A program made the position numbers and the translations under genes. A stretch of DNA of 21,733 nucleotides from Saccoglossus kowalevskii (lineage: Eukaryota; Hemichordata; Enteropneusta; Harrimaniidae), in contig NW_003107092.1 in the NCBI RefSeq assembly GCF_000003605.2, positions 93,647-115,379 of the forward strand, read 5' to 3'. Position 1 is the stretch's first letter; each line of letters begins with the position of its first letter. The notes under the pieces are model-generated. The model made no database searches, had not been told where the DNA came from, and was given only the letters and a program-made list of their open reading frames with translations. Of this stretch, positions 9,854 through 20,439 are shown piece after piece.

Positions 9854-10117
9854 GAACGTGACCTGTAACGTCGGCTAGGACACTGTCATTATCATCTGAA
9901 CTTGGCCTGTAACGACGGCTAGGACACTGTCATTATCATTTGAACGTGACCTGTAACGTCGGCTAGGACACTGTCATTATCATTTGAACGTGACCTGTAA
10001 CGTCGGCTCGGACACTGTCATTATCATCTGAAGGTGACCTGTAACGTCGGCTAGGACACTGTCATTATCATCTGAACATGGCCTGTAACTATGGCTAGGC
10101 AGCTGTCATCGCTTCCC
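9854..10117. repeat. 44-bp minisatellite, five good copies and one degenerate
   Basis: Units start at 9854, 9898, 9942, 9986 and 10030, each exactly 44 bp and differing by only a few substitutions. Unit starts are gaacgtgacctgtaacgtcg, with gaacttggcc and gaaggtgacc variants. Unit ends are ggacactgtcattatcatct or ...attt. A sixth copy from 10074 keeps the first half (gaacatggcctgtaac) and then decays. The high similarity of the first five suggests recent expansion. It lies wholly within the last intron of the receptor gene. Confidence 0.95.
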
Positions 10118-10333
10118 TCATGTTCATGTACTCGAGCGATGGTGAGCGATCATTTCACAGTGCCGGCAAATATAACGTAAAAATATATTAGGATCCCATG
10201 AAGTGCATTGTTACCCATGGTAACACCTCCACCTTCTAGTCTACGTGGAATTTGAACATTAATGTTTTGGTCTTCACTGGGCATACAATTCCGTCAAAAA
10301 TAAATATCTCTGTCCTGTTCACTATTTGTACAA

Positions 10334-10524
10334 AAGCCCATTAGAGCCAAATTCAAAAGGTAAAAAAATATCTCCAAATTTCAACTTAACGTCTCGAAAT
10401 TTCGAGATGCCAAGTCGAAATGTCGAGACGCTAAGTCGATATTTCGAGATGCCATGTCAACATTTTTTTGTTTAAATATTTTGATATTTTTTGTTTAAGC
10501 TTTGAATTGGGCTCTAATGGGCTT
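10334..10524. mobile_element. MITE-like foldback element with terminal inverted repeats
   Basis: The left end aagcccattagagcc...attcaaa (from 10334) is matched in inverse orientation by tttgaattgggctctaatgg and gctt (ending 10524). That gives about 23 bp of terminal inverted repeat with one mismatch. The whole is about 191 bp with no coding capacity. The interior holds three or four tandem 21-bp units containing TCGAAATTTCGAGATGCC-like sequence, then an AT-rich half. No convincing target-site duplication is visible: the flanks share only ACAAA at unequal distances. It is probably a non-autonomous DNA transposon relic; the superfamily is unknown. Confidence 0.7.
10391..10456. repeat. 21-bp tandem palindromic units inside the foldback element
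   Basis: Successive units start gtctcgaaatttcgagatgc (10391), gtcgaaatgtcgagacgcta (10414) and gtcgatatttcgagatgcca (10435), with a truncated gtcaaca after them. The first contains a perfect 16-bp palindrome, TCTCGAAATTTCGAGA (10392-10407). Each unit can form its own small hairpin or pair with the next. Confidence 0.8.
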
Positions 10525-11481
10525 CCGCACAAAGTTATGCCTGACTTTTTATGTTAAAAATATTCTTGCAACATAATACGTATGAAATGATTTGTCACAA
10601 CTAAATGTAATAATTATATTTATGTGAGCCATTATAACCGAAAAGCTAATATCCCATTTAAATTTTGTTATTTTACATAATATTACATGTACCCACACTG
10701 TCATTCAGAGTTATTCATTTTGCCAAATCGAGTCAAGTTATTTCGGCACAAAATCAATATTCATTATAGTTGGCACTTGTGGATAAATTGTAGTCGGTAG
10801 ATATCGTTCTTACATGATAAAACAACGTTACTTTTTGTTTTATTTTTGCTCTCTCAGACTGCCTATACCCACCGGGTGCATTCCAATATACTTGCCAGCG
10901 TTGGGTTTGCATTTTAAATATCGTCTTTCCAAACACCCCTACTGGGTTAACCTTTGAATTATATAACGTGATGCAATCACTCTATCTAGTCTCATGCACT
11001 GATAACGTTATGAGGTTAACTTCCCTCTAGTGAGTTGATGGGTTCCATTTGCAATTGCTGTAAAAAAAATGCAATCTGGATCGAGTCTATTATTCAATCG
11101 TAGATGTCCGACGAATTGTGTTAACTGTTCTATTATTACTCTGACAATATGAATTGTGATTCAATCATGCTCTTAAAACCATGACAACCCCAGCGGGATA
11201 TTACATGATAACTATCTCTTAACAAAATGCATGAGTAACCAAAGCATTACCTACGTAACTGCCGATTTATTGATTACCTGAGACCACTTAATACAGCGGA
11301 AGTTGTGTTAAAGTATTTTTCGTCCTGGAACTGCACTTAATGTTGCGTGCTAAACAATTTATAGTCAGATGTACCATTAGAAATTCCATGGAAACTATAC
11401 TGGTAATAAGTTCACTTCACACCGCTTCATTAATTACATGTGCTTAATGGCTTTTCAAATTATATAATGCTTTTTTTTCAG

Positions 11482-11592
11482 ATCCAGGAAGAGTGGAAAC
11501 TCCTTGTTGCTATTATCGATCGGCTCTTGCTTCTGTTCTTTGCTGCTTGCAGTTCTCTTGGAGCTACTATTATGCTATCAAAGATCACGTGA
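11482..11592 (+). CDS. nicotinic-like Cys-loop receptor subunit, last coding exon (end of MA helix, M4, stop)
   Basis: This exon starts in phase 0 after a strong acceptor (eight T residues, then cag, AG at 11480-11481). It encodes IQEEWKLLVAIIDRLLLLFF and a further 16 residues, ending LSKIT before TGA at 11590-11592. EEWK..A...DRLLL is the hallmark junction between the MA helix and M4 in nicotinic subunits; M4 spans about residues 432-449. The extracellular tail after M4 is only a few residues long, as is usual. Joining it to 8457-9552 restores a complete four-TM subunit. Without it, the upstream exon reads only four codons (VSSD) into the intron before a stop. A separate M4 exon is common in this family. 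Confidence 0.94.
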   Translation: MQEEWKLLVAIIDRLLLLFFAACSSLGATIMLSKIT

Positions 11593-12900
11593 CGGGAATT
11601 ACACCATGGTCAATGGGACCAGGTCATCATGAACTTCTCCAAAACATCTACCAGATTTGATTATTCGCATTGTATGGATGTGATAACTGAGTACCCAACC
11701 ATTAGAGTTGTATTAAATGCAATCGTTACATACATCTTTCGTATGTCGCTAAGAACATCAGGACATTGATAATCACTCTGGTCTTTGTATCATCACATTG
11801 CATTATTGACAATATGATGTTCATCGTGTGAATGCATTTGTTGTGCTTCATTATCATTAGTAGTGGACTATTTCTAACTCATTTATTATGTTACAAAAAA
11901 AGACTATATTTAATATTATAATTGGTTCATAAATATATTTATTCGTTTCTGCGGACTTCGGCACTATTATAAACATTCTGATTATAGAAGAAATCGATAC
12001 AAGTATGAAGACATTTTCCGGATTAATTGTGTGGCTTAGATGATAGCAAGGTTTTATAACCCATTTTTAACACAAATGGAGATGTCACTCATGAACTCGC
12101 GTGTGTATTTTATAATTGACAACCAGCCAGTTGTAGTTCACGTTTATGCCAAAGTTGTAGGTAAGAAAATTATATAGATGGCGCTGTTTTGCTATTTCAT
12201 CTATTACACTAAATCATACGATTCTTACCTTCGAGTACTATAGAAATTGTTCATGTTTCAAGATCGGGCTGGGGGGTCAACACATATGCAAATTAAACTC
12301 GTAAGGATATGAAGTGTGCCTTTGTATTTTCGACATAGAAACGTTGAACGTGTTCAACTGTTTTATCATAATGTATACATTAAAGTAGCTTTCAATCAAT
12401 CATAGTTTGTATTCTTAATAGTGATTTGTAATATATTCTAATATATTAAACGTCAATCCATGTTACAACGTGTAATATGGTAACTTACATTTTACTTTTG
12501 TTATTTTCATTTGTGTAATTAATCTTGATTCAGTAATTTCACAATTTATTCACAAAATTAAATTAATTTATTCAGTATGAACATTACATGGCTTAAGTGG
12601 CGAATAACTAGCTATGTGTAACGCGTGTTGAGGTAAACATAATATCTATTTACATTGTGCATCTTGGTTCGATATATTTGACTGTTTGTCCCCAAGATGT
12701 GTCAGGTATAGTAATATAATCTTGGCTATAAGAAAGTCGTCGGAGTAATGGATCTCACTGTAGGTGTGATTGCCTAACTTTTTTGAGTAAAAAACTGGCT
12801 ATTTTATCACTCAAGAGTTAAAAGTTAAATTTCGTTTAATTATGTTGAGCCTACTAGACAGACTATGATAGTAATAAAAGCCAGACTCTTTGCATGTACA
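11593..12900 (+). other. 3' untranslated region and 3' flank of the receptor gene
   Basis: The region after the stop codon is AT-rich with no further coding exon. ATTAAA hexamers occur at 11712, 12379 and 12445, and AATAAA at 12873. Any of these could be the poly(A) signal, so the transcript end cannot be fixed. A TAGATGGCGC motif lies at 12175-12184. Confidence 0.5.
12873..12878 (+). terminator. candidate poly(A) signal
   Basis: This is the first canonical AATAAA after the receptor stop codon, about 1.28 kb downstream. Earlier ATTAAA variants (for example 11712-11717) are equally possible. Confidence 0.2.
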
Positions 12901-13257
12901 GCTTCAATATTAAAATAGTTTTAACCTAAGATCTAAGGCTCTTCCATCAATGTAACTCTTATATATATAATCTAGCGAACTCGGCTGACCTGTGTCTTTC
13001 ATTTGAAATACAGTGGACAATACTATTATGAGGTCGACACATTTAATCGATTTATATTCACTGCATATAGGACGTCGTGTGCACGGTGTTCTATATTAGT
13101 CGATTTATACAACCCCGTTAATGCAAAATACATTAAACTTACCATGTAGTTAATGTTAGTTTAAATTGACTTTGCAATTTGCACTTGTTAGATATTCATG
13201 TTGTTTATAAGCAATTAAACCCGCAATTGTCTACTAATGGGTGAATGCTCGAGCGCA

Positions 13258-13269
13258 CCCCCCCCCCCC
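13258..13269. repeat. 12-bp C homopolymer
   Basis: An uninterrupted run of twelve C residues lies between gagcgca and gctcgtg. Length is likely to be polymorphic or affected by sequencing error. Confidence 0.9.
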
Positions 13270-15844
13270 GCTCGTGAATCCATCTTCCCATATTCCAATT
13301 CAGCGGGGTACTGTGATGCATTGGAACACGTTCGTTGCCTTCAATTAAAGCACAACCGTTGTTGATAACGTTTCCATGGATAGGGAATGAATTAAACGAA
13401 TTTGGTTATTCCGTTGTCAGGTCGTCTAATGGGTCAATTTTTTTGTCATGTTACGCAGTTGTTTAGCGATGAAAGACAATAATACAGGTTGTTATTGGCA
13501 GTATTCGAGAAATCTGCCATGGTGAATGAAATGAATCATTTCCATTCCTGATTCCGTGTTTAGGCATAACTCTCCCCCACAGTTAACGTAATTATTTTGC
13601 CATGCATGCATTGACAAGTACACGCTATAACCATTGAATAATGTATGTAGAGTTTTCACAAGATTTTCAATAATAACCTTTTGCAAACTTTGACTGACAT
13701 TCAACAATTTTTCACGTTTCTTTTCTCTGATCTCGTTTTTGTTCGCAATTGCACTAGTTTCACTACTAAATAACACATGCCATTAAATAACGCATGTAAA
13801 GTTGGTCACACGTCTTTGGGACGTGCTTATTTTCGACAATGGTTATTAGAAATATAGCATTCATTTTAATGTTTACAACGAAGATATGACAGGTCGTTAA
13901 TAGTAGGTGACTGTGAATGGTTAATAGCATAGCACACACATAAGGCATGTGACGTCCATCTGATGGCGGACATTTGTAATGTCATGGATGAGTAGAGATG
14001 AATGTCACCTTGGTAACCGATGAATAAGTTGAAAATTACACACACGGCGGTTCGTTGCCAATCTACGACACGTTCAATCGACATATCGCATTAGGAAAGA
14101 ACTTGCCTGATTATTGCCGTCACTAAAATGCATTGTAATGTGGCAGTGTCCGCATGCGGCTAATCAAGCGTATTCTGGCAAACCTTTCAATTCGTCAAGC
14201 CGACTAAGCTTAGTGCGTCTATCCCCGTTTCACAGGTAAGGTGACGTCCATCTTGCATTTGTTAAAACTTAGTCAACCATGTGGTTCTAAGTACAGTTAT
14301 TATGTTTAAATGTGGTGGCAGACAAGGCGCGTGAATACGGGGTCACTCGTCATGTTGTACTGTATTTATCTATAATTGCAGATATTTAATCAGCTTCGAT
14401 ATAAGTATAAGTTTCATTACGTATTATTATACACGGTCGTATTGATATATATATAATATATATTTTTGAGTTGAGCACTGATTTTGCTTTTTGTTAATAT
14501 ACATATTTTGATGTTAGAGAATATCAACATCAACATCAGCTTCAATTAATATACGCAAAACATGTTCAAGTTGCTATATATGAAGGGAGAATACGATTCG
14601 TCCACACTTGACTGACTGGTATAGACACTAAATACGTTTGCCTGAATACTATTACTTTAAAACTGGTATAATCTGGGCTGCGGTTATAAGAACACCCCAG
14701 GGAACATGGTCGCTGACTAGAACATGAGAGCGTGAACTTGATTTGGGAATTTTAAGACGACTGGACATTTTCCAATAAAACAGATTGTTTTGACTAACAC
14801 TCAGATTCATTAACACAAATTTTAGAAACAGATTTAATATACAATGTATACAATTAGTTATCGCTATATTTATTCCTCACGCATGACAGTAAAGAAATAA
14901 TTCTGAATTTATATATATAAAATAACGCGGTTGTAATCCAATATTAAAGATAACAATTAAACGTGATGTATGGGTATTTTTGAAAAATTATACAATATAA
15001 ATATGCAATGACTTGTGATCATAAATCGGTGATGGTAATCTAATTATATCTAATTTGCATATGTAATGTTGACTGTGTTCAGTAAACTGTGAAGTTGAGA
15101 AGGTCACTTCTGTGAAAAAAAAGAATTAAGTACAATATTATGATGACTACTGCCGTATGTTATTTTGCATTGAATAAGATTCATTGAACATAAACTTAAA
15201 TTTACGCATGCAGTTTATATTCTAATGTAACATCCGTATTTTACACGAGTACTGTCCTGTTCCTAATTGCATCGCGGTATTCGGATCAGATCTTAAGGTA
15301 ATGTCAAATCATATAATTGTTCTAATACATTGTGTTCAACTATTTTATTGTCAATCGATTCCGTTCGAATATTGCATGGTGAATGTTTCCGTTAGTTTTA
15401 GGAGAACGATAACAATCTTCTCTCACTGATGGTTGACACCTTCAGCTCGTTGTAGGAAATTTGATATCAGAGATAGATATGAAAATTGCCCCGAGTGTTA
15501 CGATCCTTGATTGGTCTTTATCTCTTCGTTGTATCAGTACGCTGAGATTACGGCTTGCAGCATGAATTGTTTCGTGATTCCCGACCAGCATAACGTGTAT
15601 ATTTTATATTTTTTTAAAAACACAGTGATTAATAAAAGGTCAGGCAGCTGAGAGCACTGCTGTGCGTGACACGTCACTTCCTGTCTTAACATAATATAAT
15701 TCACAATGCGTGTTTATCAACTATTGCTACAGAGAAGCATGGGACACACGGAAAACAATTATTACTGTTTTACATATAAACTGTAGGACTGAAATAAACA
15801 CCATGTCATTTTCAACAGTCTATGCAGAACGCAGGTTACCGTGT

Positions 15845-15868
15845 GTTGTTGTTGTTGCTGCTGTTGTT
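15845..15868. repeat. GTT/GCT trinucleotide microsatellite
   Basis: Eight trinucleotides, mostly GTT with two central GCT units, followed by atgtatttc. It is simple-sequence DNA with no coding context. Confidence 0.85.
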
Positions 15869-16751
15869 ATGTATTTCAATTAAGTAATAATGTTAGGCTG
15901 ACTGTTATTTAACAGACACAACACCATGATGTTTACCATGTACTCCGCCACTGATTTGTATTAGTTTTTAAACGTGATTTGTTCATCGAGAAGAATAATG
16001 GACGATTTCATAACATGCACGTATGCAGAGTATCTCTGTAAAATCATATTTAGTGTGCCCATTGCACACTACAAAACACAATGTCATTTATTGTAATTTA
16101 TGTTTGCAATGACAATGTGTAACACGCTGTATTGACTTGAGTAATGAGGATATAGGATGAAGAATACACGTGTGTGGGTAACACGGCTGTGTAATCAGGT
16201 GTACTAAATATGTTCTCATGTACTCGTAAAAACCACATTATTCTCCATCAACTGCCAGGGTTTTGTTAAAACCATGTATATAATTAGCTATTTGAAACGT
16301 GTTATCGCGTAACGTGTCTGTGACGATATATAATACGTCATATATAATGATATCTGCTGTACGTTACATTAAGCACTTTGTGTGATATACCTTATAGACA
16401 TAGGATTGTGACATGCGTTGAATCTTAACCAGGTTTAATAAATAGTTCAACAAAGCACTCGCAAATATCATTGTAGCGTTGAATCGGCAGTCTAACAACA
16501 ATTGTAAATTTGTGGTTGAATTGGGAACGGTCACAAGATTATAGGTCATTTGGGAGCGTGTATGGCAAACATTACATTTTTACGGAAGCATAAACCTGGT
16601 TAAATAAAAATACGGTTAAGGTATTCAATCAAAATGGTAATGCTTATTTCATCTTCACTGATAGCCCATGCGATCGAATATAATCTCGATATATTCTCCA
16701 ATTGTGAACAACTTCAAGGACATTGGCTCGTAAAGGTCATATTAGAAACCA

Positions 16752-16985
16752 TCATCCCCATGCAAATTTAGAAACAGTAATTACTCCGAATCGACCATCT
16801 TGGCTTCTAGGTACATACTTAAAGAATGCATCTAGCCACTGGCGAACTCGATCCATCAGTGAGATATCCATCGACATACAGATAATGATAAATGTAAAGC
16901 ATATGACCCCTTCTAAGAATGTCTTCTTGTAAAATATCCCTGGAGTTGTTATTTGTTGCACATACTCAATTAAATAGTAGTGCAT
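16752..16985 (-). CDS. unrecognised - strand ORF, possible exon fragment
   Basis: This 77-codon ORF has one hydrophobic segment (LEGVICFTFIIICMSM) followed by a mixed, coding-like tail (DRVRQWLDAFFKYVPRSQDG). The 3' half (about 16780-16870) is less AT-rich than its surroundings, which is mild support for coding origin. An acceptor-like aacaactccag precedes the GIFYKK segment, but no matching donor was identified. I recognise no family. It could be one exon or a relic of a single-pass membrane protein gene, or chance. Confidence 0.2.
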   Translation of the reverse strand: MHYYLIEYVQQITTPGIFYKKTFLEGVICFTFIIICMSMDISLMDRVRQWLDAFFKYVPRSQDGRFGVITVSKFAWG

Positions 16986-16989
16986 TACT

Positions 16990-19090
16990 GCTGATATGAG
17001 AGGGGGAGGTTAGAATCGGGGGAAGCAAACAAAATAAAAGAACACTGGTTGTGCATTTGCCAGCTGTCTTAAATACGGTACATGTGTTCATTAGGTGAAA
17101 ATAAATTTTACTCGTCCGGCAAAGAGCATATGATTCTAGGTTCAGTTATTTTAATAGGACATAAATATATACTTTGTATATATATATGGTCACGTGTTGA
17201 ACAGGATGTGCCCAATCTGTGTGTAAAATCGCGTAACTTGCTAGATATATGCCCTGGGGTTCCGTAATTTTCTCTCACTGTATTGTGCTTTTGTAACCTT
17301 TTTGATATTACTCCAGCATATTGGTGGGATATCGAACGCTAATTCATGAACTGACGAGCAGAAAAAATAGACATGAACATTAGACACACAGCCGATATAT
17401 AGAAAGTAAAATAGAAATATCTCCGAAAATTGATATCGGTATTCCAATGTTTCGGACTAAAAGCATGTAGAAATAAAGTTAGACGGAAGGTAGAATTACC
17501 GTTACCTACCGTGGAGTCACTGCGAAATGTTTGTTTTTTTCCAGTTAAAATAAAATAATCTAAAATAAGGCAACTTTGCATATATATAATTTGTCTGTTC
17601 ATCTTTGACTGGAGAATAATGATCACATTCAATGAACATGTAATTCTATTTATTTACGGGGCCGTTAACAGTTCAGTTGTCGGACAGACAAAATCAGCGT
17701 AAGTTGTCATTGTGGTAATGTAAACGAATCTTCGCAAATTAAAACTAATATGCTATTATTGATGACAATCAAGAAGGATATTTATAGTTAGAAGGTTTGC
17801 ACCCGTTCAACTCTATGTCAAGAGATCTATCTGAATATTAGACCACGGGCTATGTTGCGTTTGCCAGCTGAGTGGATTCACCATTTCATTGGATTTTTTT
17901 TAATTGACTTCGAGATCGACATACGTATTCTTTTGAAATATAAATAATATTCGATACGTATGCAAATGCAGAGGGAAAATTTCAAACACCAGCAGGAATA
18001 AATATGTTGTTCGATGGTATCACGTTTATAGTTTTGTTAATCACGTGATATGACGTAGTTAGCGATTTATTGGCACAGTGCAGTGCAGTGTATAATAAAT
18101 TCAGCAGTGAGTTTACCTTTTCATCACTAACGCTTTAGTTATATAGTAACGCTTTATTCGTTCTACATCAGTAGGTCACCTCATGTCAATGTCTAAACGT
18201 GAATCTATGGCGTGAATGACGCGAATAAATGTCAGGGATGTCAAATATACTTTGTCAAATGATATTTTATTCAATCTCATGTTTTATGTGTTACACGTAA
18301 TCGTACAGCGCATATAGTGTACGTATATAAATAATTTGCCTAGTTTGACATTTTTCTTTTGAGTTGACATGCACAGGAGAAATGATTAGACTAAATAATA
18401 GTTTTTCAATTGCAGTGTAAATGTCTAGTTTAAAATGTACACCGTGCCTAAGTTTACGTAGCAGTGTGTGGAGTGTGTTGAAGTGATTTCTAGTATATCA
18501 GTATAATTTTATTAATCCTACACAACGAAGACAGGCATGTGATTCACAAAAAAATAATTGTACTTTATGGAAACAAATCCGAAATAATAAAACGATTACA
18601 TTCAATCGGAAGCATCTAAAATCCAATGTGTATACTGCGATGTATTAGTATTGTACATATAAACAGCGGTAGGGTAAGTTTTTTTGTATAGATGTCATTG
18701 TTTCCTCGATATGTTTCTCTCGCGGTTTGCACACATAACCATTATTTGTATACGAATTCAACATTAAAGCTTCTACGTCTACGTCTACATAATGGTGTAT
18801 GGACAATGACAACAGATTTCAATATTGGAGAAGAGGGTTTCTCGTGATCCGTGATTGACAGTGTTAGACAATCGTGATATATATATATAGATTATTTAAC
18901 GTTAAGCATGACAATGATGGCTGACGTGACGTGTGAAATTTTATAATTATTTCATGTATTTCCGCCAATAGTGACAATACACACAGACCTACGAACCAAA
19001 CTCTGATTTATCTGTAAAATAATTGTGTATTGTTATGTATGAGTTGATAATATGGTTACGATTATGACAAGTAAACTCCCGACAAATGAC
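16990..19090. other. intergenic DNA
   Basis: No gene is supported. A - strand ORF at 17339-17632 encodes a hydrophobic, AT-driven peptide containing NFRRYFYFTFYISAVC. It overlaps another - strand ORF in a different frame, and neither has a recognisable domain. TA dinucleotide runs occur near 17177-17187 and 18877-18888. Confidence 0.45.
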
Positions 19091-19093
19091 AAA

Positions 19094-19225
19094 TCAACTG
19101 TAAACTATGGGATATATGAAGATTTGTCTCCCCGGTGTGTGACAATTATTCACCTCGTCTGCGGCTCGATGAATAATTATCACATCGGGAAGACAAATCT
19201 CCATATACCCCTCCAGTTGCAGTTA
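19094..19225. mobile_element. MITE-like long hairpin
   Basis: The left arm from about 19109 (gggatatatgaagatttgtc, then tccccggtgtgtgacaatta and ttcacctcg) pairs with the right arm ending 19210 (tcgatgaataattatcacat, then cgggaagacaaatctccata and taccc). Arms are about 45-50 bp, mostly complementary with few mismatches and small gaps, around a loop of only a few bases (about 19158-19164, ctgcgg). Weaker pairing continues outward to aactg (19096) and cagtt (19213). There is no coding capacity. Such near-perfect foldbacks are typical of MITEs or palindromic short transposon relics; the family is not known to me from sequence alone. Confidence 0.7.
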
Positions 19226-19386
19226 ATAATTATTTAATATGCCATTTAGGACCCTGGAAGATATTTTTTTATTATGGGAAGGAAACTGGGTATTTCTCCT
19301 ACTAAGAGTCTAAGATAAAATGCAAAAACTGTTTTCCTTTTATAATATTATTTAATATTAAATACTAAGAGACGAGTAGGGCGTAG

Positions 19387-19387
19387 T

Positions 19388-19482
<95 letters not shown>
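19387..19482. repeat. (TTTA)24 microsatellite
   Basis: Ninety-six bases of uninterrupted TTTA repeat. A perfect array of this length is expected to be highly polymorphic and unreliable in assembly. Confidence 0.97.
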
Positions 19483-19483
<1 letters not shown>

Positions 19484-20400
19484 AAATATCCCAATCACAC
19501 TCATGAATACCATAGTTTTGCCGGTCATTTATTACTCTACAGACTAAACATCAAAACCGCAAACATCCCCAAGCAACAAACGCTCATTAAACACTCAACA
19601 CTAATACTAATATTTGTGTACTCCGGGTTCACTCGAGGGATGCACACACATTAGAATTTTGAAACATTATATTCATATCACGATTTCTGTGACATAGTGC
19701 TTTTGATGCGTCGTCGGGTTGGTTCTCATAGCAGATATGATGTGGGGTGGTAAATTATCATGATGACGTCATCATTCAGGCACATTTTTGTAATTAACAT
19801 AATTGCTAGATATCGGGAAAAGTGATATGTTATAATGCAACGAACAATATAAACATACAGACGCTGCCCTAAAACAAATATTACAGCATAATATTGGCCA
19901 CACCGGCGGATGATAAAGATTTCTGTGAATAGTATTTTTCAACAGGAATCGTATTTCACTTAGTAAATTAAGCTTGTGTCATTTCTCATTACATAACTCT
20001 TTATATACCACATTATATTTTCAATACATGCAATAGAATACATATGTCATTACATATGCGTGTATATTTAAAAAAAATTATGAAACTCACAACAGCACCG
20101 ATATGGGAGGACAATAAATAAATTAATATACGTGAAAAAATCACTACTACATGTGTCTTTTTGATAGGTACACTAGCCAAACGATAGGCATCGGAGAAAT
20201 CCTGCAAGTTTTCTAATTAACACAAGCGATTACGACAAGTGTTTAAATGATCTGATTAATCACGTACAAATAATGTTTTTTTATGCTGAATTGTTGGTTT
20301 TGTTGTAATCGTTTGTGTTTGTCCGACAAACTGTGCGATTTTCATCAATTAAGACAATTATGATATTTTTTGTTCGACTAGTGTGTCGTCTGTGTGTGTT
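19483..20400. other. intergenic DNA
   Basis: No gene is supported. A 14-bp palindrome containing a full CRE lies at 19761-19774. A small - strand ORF at 20013-20207 has no recognised motif. Confidence 0.5.
19761..19774. promoter_or_regulatory. 14-bp palindromic CRE/ATF-like site
   Basis: TGATGACGTCATCA is a perfect 14-bp palindrome with the full TGACGTCA core. The flanks match the extended ATF/CREB and some bZIP half-site preferences (ATGACGTCAT). No gene or start site is recognised nearby, so a role is speculative. Confidence 0.35.
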
Positions 20401-20401
20401 A

Positions 20402-20439
20402 ATGCAGGCGTGTGAGCGCAAAGCGATACACGCCTGCAT
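20402..20439. repeat. perfect 12-bp GC-rich stem-loop
   Basis: atgcaggcgtgt (20402-20413) pairs exactly with acacgcctgcat (20428-20439) across a 14-nt loop, gagcgcaaagcgat. The loop itself is GC-rich. It is much more GC-rich than its surroundings. The stem is too short for a normal animal pre-miRNA. Confidence 0.75.

Larger units (their letters stand above)
9553..11481 (+). other. receptor last intron, 1929 bp
   Basis: It opens with a perfect GTAAGT and closes with ttttttttcag. Retention would add four residues (VSSD) and a stop, losing M4. It hosts a C-rich tract (9808-9822), a 44-bp minisatellite (9854-10117) and a foldback element (10334-10524). The rest is unremarkable AT-rich DNA. Confidence 0.88.
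12901..16700. other. intergenic DNA
   Basis: No gene is supported. The longest ORF, on the - strand at 13492-13776, encodes a charged stretch (NEIREKKREKLLN) with no recognised domain. Short AT runs (14446-14463) and a GTT/GCT microsatellite (15845-15868) are present. A 13-bp sequence, gtgacgtccatct, occurs twice (13949-13961 and 14241-14253). Confidence 0.5.

Noticed and set aside
10940-11030. Imperfect inverted repeat around two GTTAAC palindromes
   Set aside because: Only about 8-bp blocks pair, with irregular gaps; this is below what can be called by eye.
13492-13776. 94-codon - strand ORF
   Set aside because: It has no domain, no splice signals and no composition shift; it is compatible with chance.
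17339-17632. - strand ORF resembling an innexin-like first membrane segment (YFYFTFYISAVC...SARQF)
   Set aside because: The similarity is limited to hydrophobic, AT-driven residues. The diagnostic CWCP region is missing, and a frame change would be needed.
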